DNA from: Dehalococcoidia bacterium
GTDB lineage: Bacteria; Chloroflexota; Dehalococcoidia; Lucifugimonadales; UBA3495
Assembly (NCBI GenBank): GCA_022827095.1
Contig: JAJDTP010000006.1
Span: 1-64,000 of the forward strand
Direction: 5' to 3'
Length of the DNA stretch: 64,000 bases
In this document: one piece after another, positions 8,313 to 15,555 of the stretch
Layout: each line of letters begins with the position of its first letter
Position numbering within the stretch: the first letter of the stretch is position 1
The notes under the pieces: generated by a model
Seen by the model: the letters and a program-made list of their open reading frames with translations, nothing else
Databases searched by the model: none
Told to the model about the DNA's origin: nothing
Position numbers and translations under genes: made by a program

Positions 8313-8536
8313 CGCTTGATACGCTTTTTCCGTAGTTTTTCAGCTAGGAGACCGCAAACCGTTATCACAGACAACGCGGCGCCGGCGTAGGCTAACCGGG
8401 TCAGTCCTTCGACTCCCAAGTTGTTCTCCAAGTCAAGGGCAGCCACATCCAGCCAGTGGCCGATGGTCACAGACCAGCTGAAACCGAAAAACGCCGAGCA
8501 AATGACGATGGCTATGATTGCCAGTGGACTGTTCAT
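8309..8536 (-). CDS. 75-residue membrane protein, unrecognised
   Basis: The chosen start MNSPLAIIAIVICSAFFGFS at 8536 has AAGGA eight bases upstream; longer versions back to 8644 have no such site. The product has two predicted membrane helices (about 5-26 and 46-66), a short acidic loop (HWLDVAALDLENNLG) and a basic tail (EKLRKKRIKR) that should stay in the cytoplasm. It lies 74 bp after the large mutase subunit and overlaps the next micro-gene by ATGA. Its base composition looks less GC-rich than the mutase genes. No family is recognised. Confidence 0.65.
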   Translation of the reverse strand: MNSPLAIIAIVICSAFFGFSWSVTIGHWLDVAALDLENNLGVEGLTRLAYAGAALSVITVCGLLAEKLRKKRIKR

Positions 8537-8610
8537 CGGCTTGTCCTTTTTTGGATCGTGGGTTGCCCAGCGTAGATTCACGACACAACATTTCATATTA
8601 CGCCATCTGC

Positions 8611-10245
8611 CTAAAACACCCCGGGGTCCACGTACTCGCCCCATTGGTCGCGGAGGGCGCCCATGATTTCGCCCTCGGTGACGCCGGCGGCGACGGCGGT
8701 GAGGATTGGTGGCATGAGGTTGCCGTCGGCGCGGGCGGTTTGCACGATGTCGCGCAGGGTTGCTGCGGCGTCGGCCTCGCTGCGGCTCTGGCGAACCGTG
8801 GTGAGGCGTTCGATCTGCCGCTCCTCCTCGGCGTAGTCGAACTCGAAAAGCTCCAGGGAACCGGCGTTGGTGGCGTCGTCGCTGTATTCGTCGTTGACGC
8901 CGACGATGGTGTAGTCGCCTGATTCGACCCGCTGCTGGTAGCGGTAGGATGCCTGGGCAATCTCGCTCTCGATGTAGCCGCTGCCGATGGCTTCGAGCAT
9001 CCCGTCCAGCATGCTGCCGTTGCCCATGTTGTCGATGCGCTCAATGTAGGCCATTGCGGCCTCTTCCAGCTGGTTGGTCAGCGTCTCCAGGTAGGCGGAG
9101 CCGCCGAGCGGGTCTGGAGTCGCCGAAACCCCAGACTCGTGGGCGAGGATCATCTGGGTGGCCAGGGAGATGCGCATGGCCTCCTCAGAGGGGATGTCGT
9201 AGGCTTCGTCGTAGCCGCTGACGTGGAGGGACTGGGTGCCGCCCAGGACGGCGGCAAGGGCCTGGAGCCCGCCGCGGAGGATGTTGTTCAGCGGGTCCTG
9301 GCGCACCAGCGTGGACCCCAGGGTCTGGGTGTGGAACCGCATGCGCATGGACTCGGGGCGGGTTGCGCCGTAGCGGTCGCACATGAGCCGCGCCCACATC
9401 CGTCGCGCCGCCCGGAACTTGGCGATCTCCTCGAAGAAGTCGTTATGGACGCCGAAGAAGTGGGACAGGCGGGACGCGAACTGGTCCACCGCCAATCCCC
9501 GCCGCTGGGCCGATTCGACGTAGGCCATGCCCTGGGCGACGGTGAACGCCAGTTCCTGCACTGCGTCGGAGCCGGCTTCGCGGGTGTGGTAGCCGCTGAT
9601 GGAGACGGTGTACCAGTTGGGCACATGCTTCGTGCAGAACTCGACCACGTCGGTAGTGAGGCGCAAGGCCGGTGCCGGCGGCAGGGCGAAGGTCTTCTGG
9701 CCGTGGAACTCTTTCAGCGAATCGTTCTGGACGGTTCCGCGCAGCGCTGCCCATGGCGTCCCCCGGCGCTCGGCGTTGTGCAGGAACATAGCCAGCAGCA
9801 CGATGGCCGGGTGGTTGATGGTGAGCGAGACGCTGGCCTGCTCCAGCGGTATCCCGTCGAATAGCTCGCCCATGTCGGCGGCGGTGTCTATGGCGACACC
9901 GAGGCGGCCCACTTCGCCCTCGGCGAGCTCGTGGTCGGAGTCGTACCCGGTGAGCGTGGGGTGATCGAAGTCGGTGCTGAGGCCGGTCTGGCCGTGGGCC
10001 AGGAGAAAGCGGTACCGTTCGTTGGTGGCGCGGGCGGTGCCGAAGCCGGCGATCTGCCGCCGCGTCCACAACCGGCCACGGTACATGGTCGGGTAGGCGC
10101 CGCGGGTGAAGGGGAACTGGCCCGGTGGGCCGAGGTCGGCGGTGGGGTCGAATCCGGTGGTAGCGAGTTGCTCCGGTGAGTAGAGCGGGTCGATGGGGAG
10201 GCCGGAGAGGGTGCGGGGATTGTCGTGGTTTCTGTTGGAACTCAT
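8611..10245 (-). CDS. B12-dependent acyl-CoA mutase large subunit, 2-hydroxyisobutyryl-CoA mutase-like
   Basis: A 544-residue TIM-barrel mutase subunit lacking the fused B12 domain, which is encoded separately downstream. Family motifs include GAYPTMYRGRLWTRRQIAGF, GQTGLSTDFD, ESMRMRFHTQTLG and DPLGGSAYLE. The position of the substrate-reading tyrosine of methylmalonyl-CoA mutase is isoleucine here (I65 in RQIAGFG), and D92 follows 27 residues later in STDFD. From memory, 2-hydroxyisobutyryl-CoA mutase has the same pair (Ile90/Asp117) with the same spacing, whereas isobutyryl-CoA mutase has Phe at the first position. The reaction would exchange 2-hydroxyisobutyryl-CoA and 3-hydroxybutyryl-CoA. 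Many databases would call it methylmalonyl-CoA mutase. No MeaB-type chaperone gene is seen in the window. Confidence 0.88.
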   Translation of the reverse strand: MSSNRNHDNPRTLSGLPIDPLYSPEQLATTGFDPTADLGPPGQFPFTRGAYPTMYRGRLWTRRQIAGFGTARATNERYRFLLAHGQTGLSTDFDHPTLTGYDSDHELAEGEVGRLGVAIDTAADMGELFDGIPLEQASVSLTINHPAIVLLAMFLHNAERRGTPWAALRGTVQNDSLKEFHGQKTFALPPAPALRLTTDVVEFCTKHVPNWYTVSISGYHTREAGSDAVQELAFTVAQGMAYVESAQRRGLAVDQFASRLSHFFGVHNDFFEEIAKFRAARRMWARLMCDRYGATRPESMRMRFHTQTLGSTLVRQDPLNNILRGGLQALAAVLGGTQSLHVSGYDEAYDIPSEEAMRISLATQMILAHESGVSATPDPLGGSAYLETLTNQLEEAAMAYIERIDNMGNGSMLDGMLEAIGSGYIESEIAQASYRYQQRVESGDYTIVGVNDEYSDDATNAGSLELFEFDYAEEERQIERLTTVRQSRSEADAAATLRDIVQTARADGNLMPPILTAVAAGVTEGEIMGALRDQWGEYVDPGVF

Positions 10246-10318
10246 GGATCACACGTTTCCCGTTGCGGTTTTGACTTGGCCGGTGGACAAATTGCGGGCC
10301 CGTGCAGTGACCCGGCTA

Positions 10319-10627
10319 TCATCGGAATCGGGGCGCTTCGCGTTCGATGATGGCGATGTTATCGGGCAGATTCGCCAGCCATCTGTGGATGGCGGTCTCG
10401 TCCGCTGCTTCCAAACCTCTTCGCTCGACATAACCGACCAAAGCCCTCTCCAGGTCCGTTTTCGAAACCGGAGTTACGGTATGGGGCGGCAACATGCCAG
10501 CGCAAATCTCGTTGACCTCGCGACTGTGCGTAAAGCCAAACACCGCGTTCTCGCCATCCCGTGACGGCCATTGGTAATCGTAACTGATCACGTCGACCAG
10601 CGCCCACGTGACGTCTCGCTGCGTCAT
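10319..10627 (-). CDS. 102-residue protein of unknown function, coupled to PLD-domain gene
   Basis: The start ATG at 10627 has GGAG eight bases upstream, and it overlaps the TGA that ends the shifted C-terminal frame of the upstream PLD-domain gene (ATGA). The product (MTQRDVTWALVDVISYDYQW...) is soluble and mixed in character, with a helical middle (KTDLERALVGYVERRGLEAA) and ends IIEREAPRFR. I do not recognise a domain. The coupling suggests it works with the PLD-domain protein. Confidence 0.6.
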   Translation of the reverse strand: MTQRDVTWALVDVISYDYQWPSRDGENAVFGFTHSREVNEICAGMLPPHTVTPVSKTDLERALVGYVERRGLEAADETAIHRWLANLPDNIAIIEREAPRFR

Positions 10628-10743
10628 GATCGTAACTCCGGCGACGCCAAGCGCCACTTCCGGTTTTCGAGAACTATCACACCCTGCCGCTTCAGTTGCT
10701 GCTGGGCGTTACGTATGTCGTGCTTCCATCTCTTGCCGAAGGA
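10624..10743 (-). pseudogene. Winged-helix C-terminus of the PLD-domain gene in a shifted frame
   Basis: Just before the in-frame stop of the PLD gene, another frame reads SFGKRWKHDIRNAQQQLKRQ followed by GVIVLENRKWRLASPELRS and a TGA. This is typical of a winged-helix domain and continues naturally from ADRVINGT in the main frame. Removing one base at about 10744 would join them. The shifted frame then ends exactly at an ATGA overlap with the next gene. A recent frameshift mutation, an assembly error or programmed shifting are all possible. Confidence 0.7.
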
Positions 10744-11509
10744 TTGTCCCGTTAATCACGCGATCAGCTTGGTCGTCGCACAGTTCCGGCTTGAGACTGC
10801 GTACCAGGGGATTTATCTCACCGGTCGGGAGCGGCCCGTAAGTCTGCAACACGTACCGTACCGCGTCTCCAAATTGACCGGTGAGCGAACCTTTGGGATC
10901 GGATTCGAACTCCGGCGTCTGTACGCGTAGACTGATCAATCTTTCGTTGATCTCATTCAAGGTAGCATCGTATCGGGCGACCGCGCCAGATGGGTCCGGT
11001 AGGTTGGTTGACGCCATGATGCCGTGTGCTGTTTGCGCCAACGCGTCCAATTCAGCCAATTGATCGCGGGATACCGCGACGCCCATCGCCCCGTAGTCAG
11101 TGAGGTCATCCGCGATTTCGTTGACCGTCGCGACGTCCGTGATCTTCACCCCGAGTTCAAAGTTCCCCGACAGCCCGGCGTTGGTCAGGTTTGCAGAGGT
11201 CACGATGGCCGTATGCCCATCGGCAACGTAAGCCTTGGCGTGCAGGTGCAGGAGGTGGCGGATCGATGTTCCAGGAACCTGTTGGCAAAACCACAGCAAT
11301 GCTCCGCAGTCAACCAGTCCCTCTCCGAGACTGTGGCTGGCCAGGCTGGTCAACAGGTCAATTTTCACGGACTGGCGCGAACGCAGTTTGCGCACCAGGC
11401 GCTCCAATGGCCTCCTGCGGATAAACGGAGCAGCGATAATCGCGGTTTCACGGACGGAACCGGCAAATTCATCAAACGTTTCTGCCCACGGCGATTTGAT
11501 GCTCTGCAT
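10709..11509 (-). CDS. Phospholipase D-like domain protein, C-terminus frameshifted
   Basis: The start at 11509 has GAGGG seven bases upstream. The 266 residues carry one PLD-type HKD motif: HLHAKAYVADGHTAIVTSAN, with the H-x-K and the downstream asparagine, then NAGLSGNFELGV. The N-terminal part (IIAAPFIRRRPLERLVRKL) resembles the first strand and helix of PLDc_2-type proteins. Only one HKD is present, so activity would need a dimer, as in Nuc-type nucleases. The frame ends early, after ADRVINGT, and a winged-helix continuation lies in the next frame. Together with the small coupled gene this could be a nuclease-based stress or defence module, but that is inference. Confidence 0.75.
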   Translation of the reverse strand: MQSIKSPWAETFDEFAGSVRETAIIAAPFIRRRPLERLVRKLRSRQSVKIDLLTSLASHSLGEGLVDCGALLWFCQQVPGTSIRHLLHLHAKAYVADGHTAIVTSANLTNAGLSGNFELGVKITDVATVNEIADDLTDYGAMGVAVSRDQLAELDALAQTAHGIMASTNLPDPSGAVARYDATLNEINERLISLRVQTPEFESDPKGSLTGQFGDAVRYVLQTYGPLPTGEINPLVRSLKPELCDDQADRVINGTILRQEMEARHT

Positions 11510-11635
11510 ACGACATCCCTCAATCTGGCATGACACCGGCATTATTGAGCTAACGAAATACGTTTCGCAAGCTGCCGGTGTCACGTTCTGGGACTACGCG
11601 GCACCTCGACGGCGATTTACGCCGAGGAATATAGA

Positions 11636-11672
11636 AACGGCTGCCACCCCATCCTCAAGGATGGCAGCCGTT
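11636..11672. terminator. Strong hairpin downstream of antitoxin-like gene
   Basis: Perfect 11-bp arms AACGGCTGCCA and TGGCAGCCGTT enclose a 15-base loop that can itself pair (CATCC/GGATG). It lies 20 bp after the stop of the minus-strand antitoxin-like gene, and so is a likely terminator for it. Confidence 0.6.
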
Positions 11673-11691
11673 CGGTGGTTGGCAGGGCATA

Positions 11692-12081
11692 TCAATCTGA
11701 TGCGGCGGTAACTTTCGACGACCGGGGAGGCGCCGTGAGGTACTCAATCGGCAAACCCGAGTGTTCCTGTAGAACCAGTGCGACTTCCGCAGTGATCGCA
11801 GTTTGGCCGGCCAGCATAGCATCCAGGCTGTCACTCCCGCCGGCCAGTGGGAGCAGTTGTTCCCGCGACACAATCTGTTGGTCCAGCAGGAACTCAAGGA
11901 GCGAGTCAGGGTCAGGGTCATCCATCGGGTAGTGCTCCGCTTCGTAGATCTCTACCAGCGTGGACAGGCGGTCGAGTTCTTCCCCTTCCGGGGTATACAG
12001 CTCCGCATCAAGCAACTCGGAAATCCGCGCCAAAGCCATATCATAGTCGGCCTCGGTCAGCACCAGCGTGATTTCGGGCAT
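11692..12081 (-). CDS. HigA-like antitoxin protein, no adjacent toxin
   Basis: A 129-residue protein. The N-terminal half (TEADYDMALARISELLDAEL, then TPEGEELDRLSTLVEIYEAEHYP) is typical of HigA-type antitoxins that begin with a helical toxin-contact region. The C-terminal half (LLDQQIVSREQLLPLAGGSD and onward) fits a degenerate lambda-repressor-type helix-turn-helix. The start at 12081 has GAGG upstream. No HigB-type toxin gene is found on either side; the upstream 125 bp hold the divergent htpX promoter. It is therefore an orphan or a regulator derived from an antitoxin. Confidence 0.7.
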   Translation of the reverse strand: MPEITLVLTEADYDMALARISELLDAELYTPEGEELDRLSTLVEIYEAEHYPMDDPDPDSLLEFLLDQQIVSREQLLPLAGGSDSLDAMLAGQTAITAEVALVLQEHSGLPIEYLTAPPRSSKVTAASD

Positions 12082-12153
12082 AGTCACACCTCGCCGGCGG
12101 CCGCGTTGCGTTCGGCGTGCGCGCCGACCAACCAGTGTACACTCTGCGCCCGA

Positions 12154-12162
12154 TGGTAGAAT
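12154..12162 (+). promoter_or_regulatory. Extended -10 promoter element of htpX
   Basis: TGGTAGAAT (TG-N-TAGAAT) lies 45 bp upstream of the htpX start, with no good -35 hexamer. It matches the extended -10 form seen before several other genes in this window. Confidence 0.4.
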
Positions 12163-12206
12163 GATCTTGTAACGACCGATCACGTCCGTTTGCTGGAGTG
12201 AAGGCA

Positions 12207-13130
12207 ATGAATCACGTCAAGACGTTCTTCCTCCTGATGGTGCTCACCGGGCTTCTGCTGCTCATCGGCGCCGCCTTGGGCGGGCAGGCTGGCCTGATTA
12301 TCGCCCTGGTCTTCGCGCTGGCGATGAATTTTGGCGCCTATTGGTTCAGCGACAAGATCGCGCTCAGCATGGCTCACGCCCGCCCGATTACCGCTGACGA
12401 TGATCCGCAGCTGTATCAACTGGTGGCGGAGCAGGCGCGGCTGGCGAACATGCCGATGCCCAAGGTGTACGAGATCGACGATCCCTCTCCCAACGCCTTT
12501 GCCACCGGTCGCAATCCGCAAAACGCCACCGTGGCCGTGACCACCGGCATCCGCCAGATCCTGACGCGGGAGGAACTGTCCGGCGTCATGGCCCACGAGA
12601 TGGCGCACGTGGGCAATCGGGACACGCTGATCATGACCATCGTAGCCACCATCGCCGGCGCGATCACGATGCTGGCCTTCATGGCCCAATTCGCCGCGAT
12701 CTTCAGCAGCTTCGGCGGTCACAGCGACGACGACGAAGGCGGCGGTGGCAATTTCATCACCCTGATGATCATCGCCATCATCATGCCCATCGCGGCGACC
12801 ATCATCCGCATGGCCATCTCTCGTGCCCGCGAGTTCCAGGCCGACCAGACGGGCGCCCACAATTGCGGCAACCCAGAGGCGCTGGCCCGCGCCCTGGAAA
12901 AGCTGGAGATGGGCAGCGAAATCCGGCCGATGAAGGTCAACGAGGCTACCTCGCACATGTTCATCGTGAACCCGCTCAGCGGCCGCTCTATGGCGCGGCT
13001 GTTCTCGACGCATCCGCCCATCGAGGAGCGGGTCCGCCGGCTGCGGGAGATGAACGTGCGGCCCAACTTCGGATCGATTGATCGCCCCGACTACGACCTG
13101 CCGGACGGGAGCGACCGGCCTAATTTCTGA
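12207..13130 (+). CDS. htpX: HtpX membrane zinc metalloprotease
   Basis: A 307-residue M48 peptidase that degrades misfolded membrane proteins. Two N-terminal membrane helices (about residues 6-24 and 28-47) precede the cytosolic catalytic region. The zinc motif is HEMAH (H130, E131, H134) with the third ligand glutamate in AREFQAD. Two further hydrophobic segments lie between them, separated by an acidic loop (GGHSDDDEGGG). I chose the ATG at 12207 with GGAG nine bases upstream; a GTG at 12198 is possible. Length is close to typical HtpX. It stands alone on the plus strand. Confidence 0.93.
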   Translation: MNHVKTFFLLMVLTGLLLLIGAALGGQAGLIIALVFALAMNFGAYWFSDKIALSMAHARPITADDDPQLYQLVAEQARLANMPMPKVYEIDDPSPNAFATGRNPQNATVAVTTGIRQILTREELSGVMAHEMAHVGNRDTLIMTIVATIAGAITMLAFMAQFAAIFSSFGGHSDDDEGGGGNFITLMIIAIIMPIAATIIRMAISRAREFQADQTGAHNCGNPEALARALEKLEMGSEIRPMKVNEATSHMFIVNPLSGRSMARLFSTHPPIEERVRRLREMNVRPNFGSIDRPDYDLPDGSDRPNF

Positions 13131-13194
13131 AGTCAGGCGGGGTCTGTGATACGTCGCCTCCAACTTAGGGTCCATCCCGACTGAAATGGGATTG

Positions 13195-13228
13195 CCGGCG
13201 CGGTGATACGCGCCGGTTGTGCTATTAT
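13195..13228 (+). promoter_or_regulatory. Hairpin followed by extended -10 promoter before the Asp-box gene
   Basis: A perfect 8-bp hairpin (CCGGCGCG / CGCGCCGG, 13195-13216) probably ends the htpX transcript. Directly after it, TGCTATTAT (13220-13228) is an extended -10 element, about 70 bp before the next start codon. Confidence 0.4.
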
Positions 13229-13298
13229 TCGGGCGGCGGCGGATTGCCGCCTGTCTGGCATCCCGCTTTACGCTTTTTGCGCAGTTGAGGAGGTAATC

Positions 13299-14285
13299 AT
13301 GGCCGGAAATTACACCATCAGCGTCGGCACCGTGGGCGGCGGGCTTTCCGTGAGCCCCAACGGCGGCGAGACCTGGAACCGCATCCGCGACCCCTTGCCC
13401 ACCGAATGCAACGTCCGCGCGCTGGCCACGGACCCCAGCAATCGGAGCCGGATCTACGCCGGCACCGACGGGGGGTTGTTCCGATCCGACGACAACGGCT
13501 TCACCTGGAGCTATGTCGAGTCCCCGATGGACGACCTGCAGATCTGGTCCGTGGGCGTTGACCCGGACGACGCCGACACAGTGTTCGTGGGCACCCGGCC
13601 CAACGCTTTCCGCTCGCGGGACGGCGGGCAGACATGGGAGTCCCTGGACCTGGGAGTCCGGATGCCCTGCCCCATCGGCATCCCCCGCACGACCAACATC
13701 ATCGTCGACCCCCGGGACACGCGCACGGTGTGGGCCGGCATCGAGGTTGACGGCGTGTATCGCAGCCTGGATGGCGGCGACAACTGGACGCGCCTGCCCG
13801 ACTTGGGTCCTGACCCGTTCCACGGGGACATTCACGGCATGGCGCTGAAGCCCGGTCCCGACTCGGCGATCTACTGCACCACGCCCTTTGGCATCTCCAC
13901 CAGCAACGACGAGGGGGAGAGCTGGGAGCTGCACGAGTTCCCGCGCTTCCACGCCGAGGACGTGCGCTCCTACTGCCGGGGCATGGTTATCAAGCCCGAC
14001 AACCCCAGCACCATGTTCGTGGGCAACGGCGACTCGATCCCGGGGATAACGGGAACCATCCGTCGCACCCGCGATGCCGGAGCGTCCTGGGACGCCCCCC
14101 AGTTGTCGGCCACTCCCAACTCGGTGGTGTACTGGTTCGCCGCCAGCCCCCACGTCGACGACGTCATGGTGGCTGCCAGCATCTACGGCTACGTGTACGT
14201 GAGCACTGACGGCGGCGACACGTGGGAGAAGCTGCAGAAGGAATTCGGCGAGATTCGTTCGCTGGCGCTGACGCCCAACGAGTAG
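13299..14285 (+). CDS. Asp-box (BNR repeat) beta-propeller protein
   Basis: A 328-residue protein built from seven repeats, each with an Asp-box S-x-D-x-G-x-T/S-W: SPNGGETW, SDDNGFTW, SRDGGQTW, SLDGGDNW, SNDEGESW, TRDAGASW and STDGGDTW. This predicts a seven-bladed propeller of the sortilin/sialidase-like superfamily. No signal peptide is seen with the chosen start at 13299, which has GAGGAGGT directly upstream, so it should be cytoplasmic unless exported in another way. Catalytic residues of sialidases are not evident. The function is unknown. Confidence 0.85.
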   Translation: MAGNYTISVGTVGGGLSVSPNGGETWNRIRDPLPTECNVRALATDPSNRSRIYAGTDGGLFRSDDNGFTWSYVESPMDDLQIWSVGVDPDDADTVFVGTRPNAFRSRDGGQTWESLDLGVRMPCPIGIPRTTNIIVDPRDTRTVWAGIEVDGVYRSLDGGDNWTRLPDLGPDPFHGDIHGMALKPGPDSAIYCTTPFGISTSNDEGESWELHEFPRFHAEDVRSYCRGMVIKPDNPSTMFVGNGDSIPGITGTIRRTRDAGASWDAPQLSATPNSVVYWFAASPHVDDVMVAASIYGYVYVSTDGGDTWEKLQKEFGEIRSLALTPNE

Positions 14286-14310
14286 TCAAGAGCCAATTGT
14301 CGGCCAACGC

Positions 14311-14342
14311 GGCCCCTCCGCCCCGACCGGGACGGAGGGGCC
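14311..14342 (+). terminator. Rho-independent-type terminator after the Asp-box gene
   Basis: Perfect 10-bp arms GGCCCCTCCG and CGGAGGGGCC with a 12-base loop, followed by TTTG. It begins 26 bp after the stop codon. Confidence 0.75.
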
Positions 14343-14347
14343 TTTGA

Positions 14348-14356
14348 TGCTACAAT
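14348..14356 (+). promoter_or_regulatory. Extended -10 promoter of the first Uma2 gene
   Basis: TGCTACAAT (TG-N-TACAAT) lies 40 bp upstream of the start codon, immediately after the terminator of the previous gene. Confidence 0.4.
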
Positions 14357-14395
14357 GCCGGCGCCAACTTACGCGGTGCAACAGGCCGGTGAGGT

Positions 14396-14947
14396 ATGAC
14401 TACCCAGCAGAAATTGATGACGGCTGATGAATTGCTGTTGCTTTCCGAGAGTGGCGAAGGCAAGCGGTACGAACTCGTCCGAGGAGTGTTGATTGAAAGA
14501 GTGGCTACCGGAGATCCCCACGCCCTAACGGTGAGCAGGACTACCACCGTCCTTACCAACTATTCCGATGACAACGATTATGGAGAGACCAGAGCCGGTG
14601 AGCCGGGCTACCGGCTGGAGTTTGCCCCTGACACCGTGCGCGCGCCGGATGTAGCCTGGATTGCGCCGGGACGCATACCGGAGGGGGTGCAAGGCTTCCC
14701 GAACCTGGCGCCTGATTTGGTGGTTGAGGTGGTGTCTCCGGGGCAGAACCTGGCAGAGAAAGCGGCGATGTGGCTGAGTTTCGGCAGCCGCGAGGTGTGG
14801 GTAGCAAACCCGGACCCCATCAGCATCATCCGCTACCGGCCCGGCCAGCCGCCGGAAGTGCTGGGCGAGGATGACGTGTTGGACGGCGGCGAATTGCTGC
14901 CGGGGTTCAGCATCGAGGTTTGGCGGCTTTTCCGGCGGCGGCGGTAG
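14396..14947 (+). CDS. Uma2-family putative endonuclease (DUF820), copy 1
   Basis: A 183-residue protein of the Uma2/DUF820 family, which has a PD-(D/E)XK nuclease-like fold. Family features are MTADELLLLSESGEGKRYEL (substrate-free N-terminal helix), the acidic residue in APDVAWIAPGR, and the E-V core of LAPDLVVEVVSPGQNLAEKA, followed by SREVWVANP. The last part (LDGGELLPGFSIEVWRLFRR) is typical. It is followed 11 bp later by a paralogue whose final 65 coding bases are almost identical. The biological role of Uma2 proteins is not known. Confidence 0.88.
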   Translation: MTTQQKLMTADELLLLSESGEGKRYELVRGVLIERVATGDPHALTVSRTTTVLTNYSDDNDYGETRAGEPGYRLEFAPDTVRAPDVAWIAPGRIPEGVQGFPNLAPDLVVEVVSPGQNLAEKAAMWLSFGSREVWVANPDPISIIRYRPGQPPEVLGEDDVLDGGELLPGFSIEVWRLFRRRR

Positions 14948-14958
14948 GGAGGCGCGAT

Positions 14959-15510
14959 ATGACGACCGCGCGAAAACTGATGACAGCCGATGAGTTGATG
15001 TTGTTGCCCGACAACGGCTTCCGGCAGGAGTTAGTGCGAGGAGAGCTGATTGAGATGCCGCCGCCGGGGAAAAGGCACGGGGATGTGACGATGGGGTTCG
15101 GGGCTGCTTTGTACAACTATTCGGCGGCCAACGACTACGGCGTTGTGGGCGACAATTACGGCTATCGATTGGAATCCAATCCCGATACCGTGCGCGCGCC
15201 CGATCTAGCCTGGTGCGCTCCGGGACATCCCGATGAAACTGCCGAGGGCTATCCTGAGCGTGCACCCGACCTTATTGTGGAGATCAAATCGCCCAGCGAT
15301 ACCCCGCGGATGGTTGCGGAGCGGGCGCAAATGTGGCTAGATTTCGGTAGCCGGGAAGTCTGGTACGGCAACCCGGAACAAACCACCGTCACTCGCTACC
15401 GGCCCGGCCAGGAACCGGAGATTTTGAGCCAGGATGACGTGTTGGACGGCGGCGAACTGCTGCCGGGGTTCAGCATCGAGGTTTGGCGGCTTTTCCGACG
15501 GCGCCGCTAG
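14959..15510 (+). CDS. Uma2-family putative endonuclease (DUF820), copy 2
   Basis: A 183-residue paralogue of the preceding gene, with GGAGG six bases before the start at 14959. Conserved elements are MTADELMLLPDNGFRQELVR, RAPDLAWCAPG, RAPDLIVEIKSPSDT and SREVWYGNP. The central E-I-K matches the (D/E)XK core better than copy 1, where the position reads E-V-V, so copy 2 is the more likely active nuclease. The 3' 65 bases match copy 1 with one difference while the rest is clearly diverged, which suggests gene conversion. Confidence 0.88.
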   Translation: MTTARKLMTADELMLLPDNGFRQELVRGELIEMPPPGKRHGDVTMGFGAALYNYSAANDYGVVGDNYGYRLESNPDTVRAPDLAWCAPGHPDETAEGYPERAPDLIVEIKSPSDTPRMVAERAQMWLDFGSREVWYGNPEQTTVTRYRPGQEPEILSQDDVLDGGELLPGFSIEVWRLFRRRR

Positions 15511-15555
15511 TCGCCCTGTCACCAACCGCTTAGCAGCAACATATACGGAGCAAGC

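Noticed and set aside
12180..14153. A 657-codon open frame on the minus strand across htpX and the Asp-box gene.
   Set aside because: It is antisense to two clear genes, has no domain and arises from the high GC content, which makes stop codons rare in the opposite frame.
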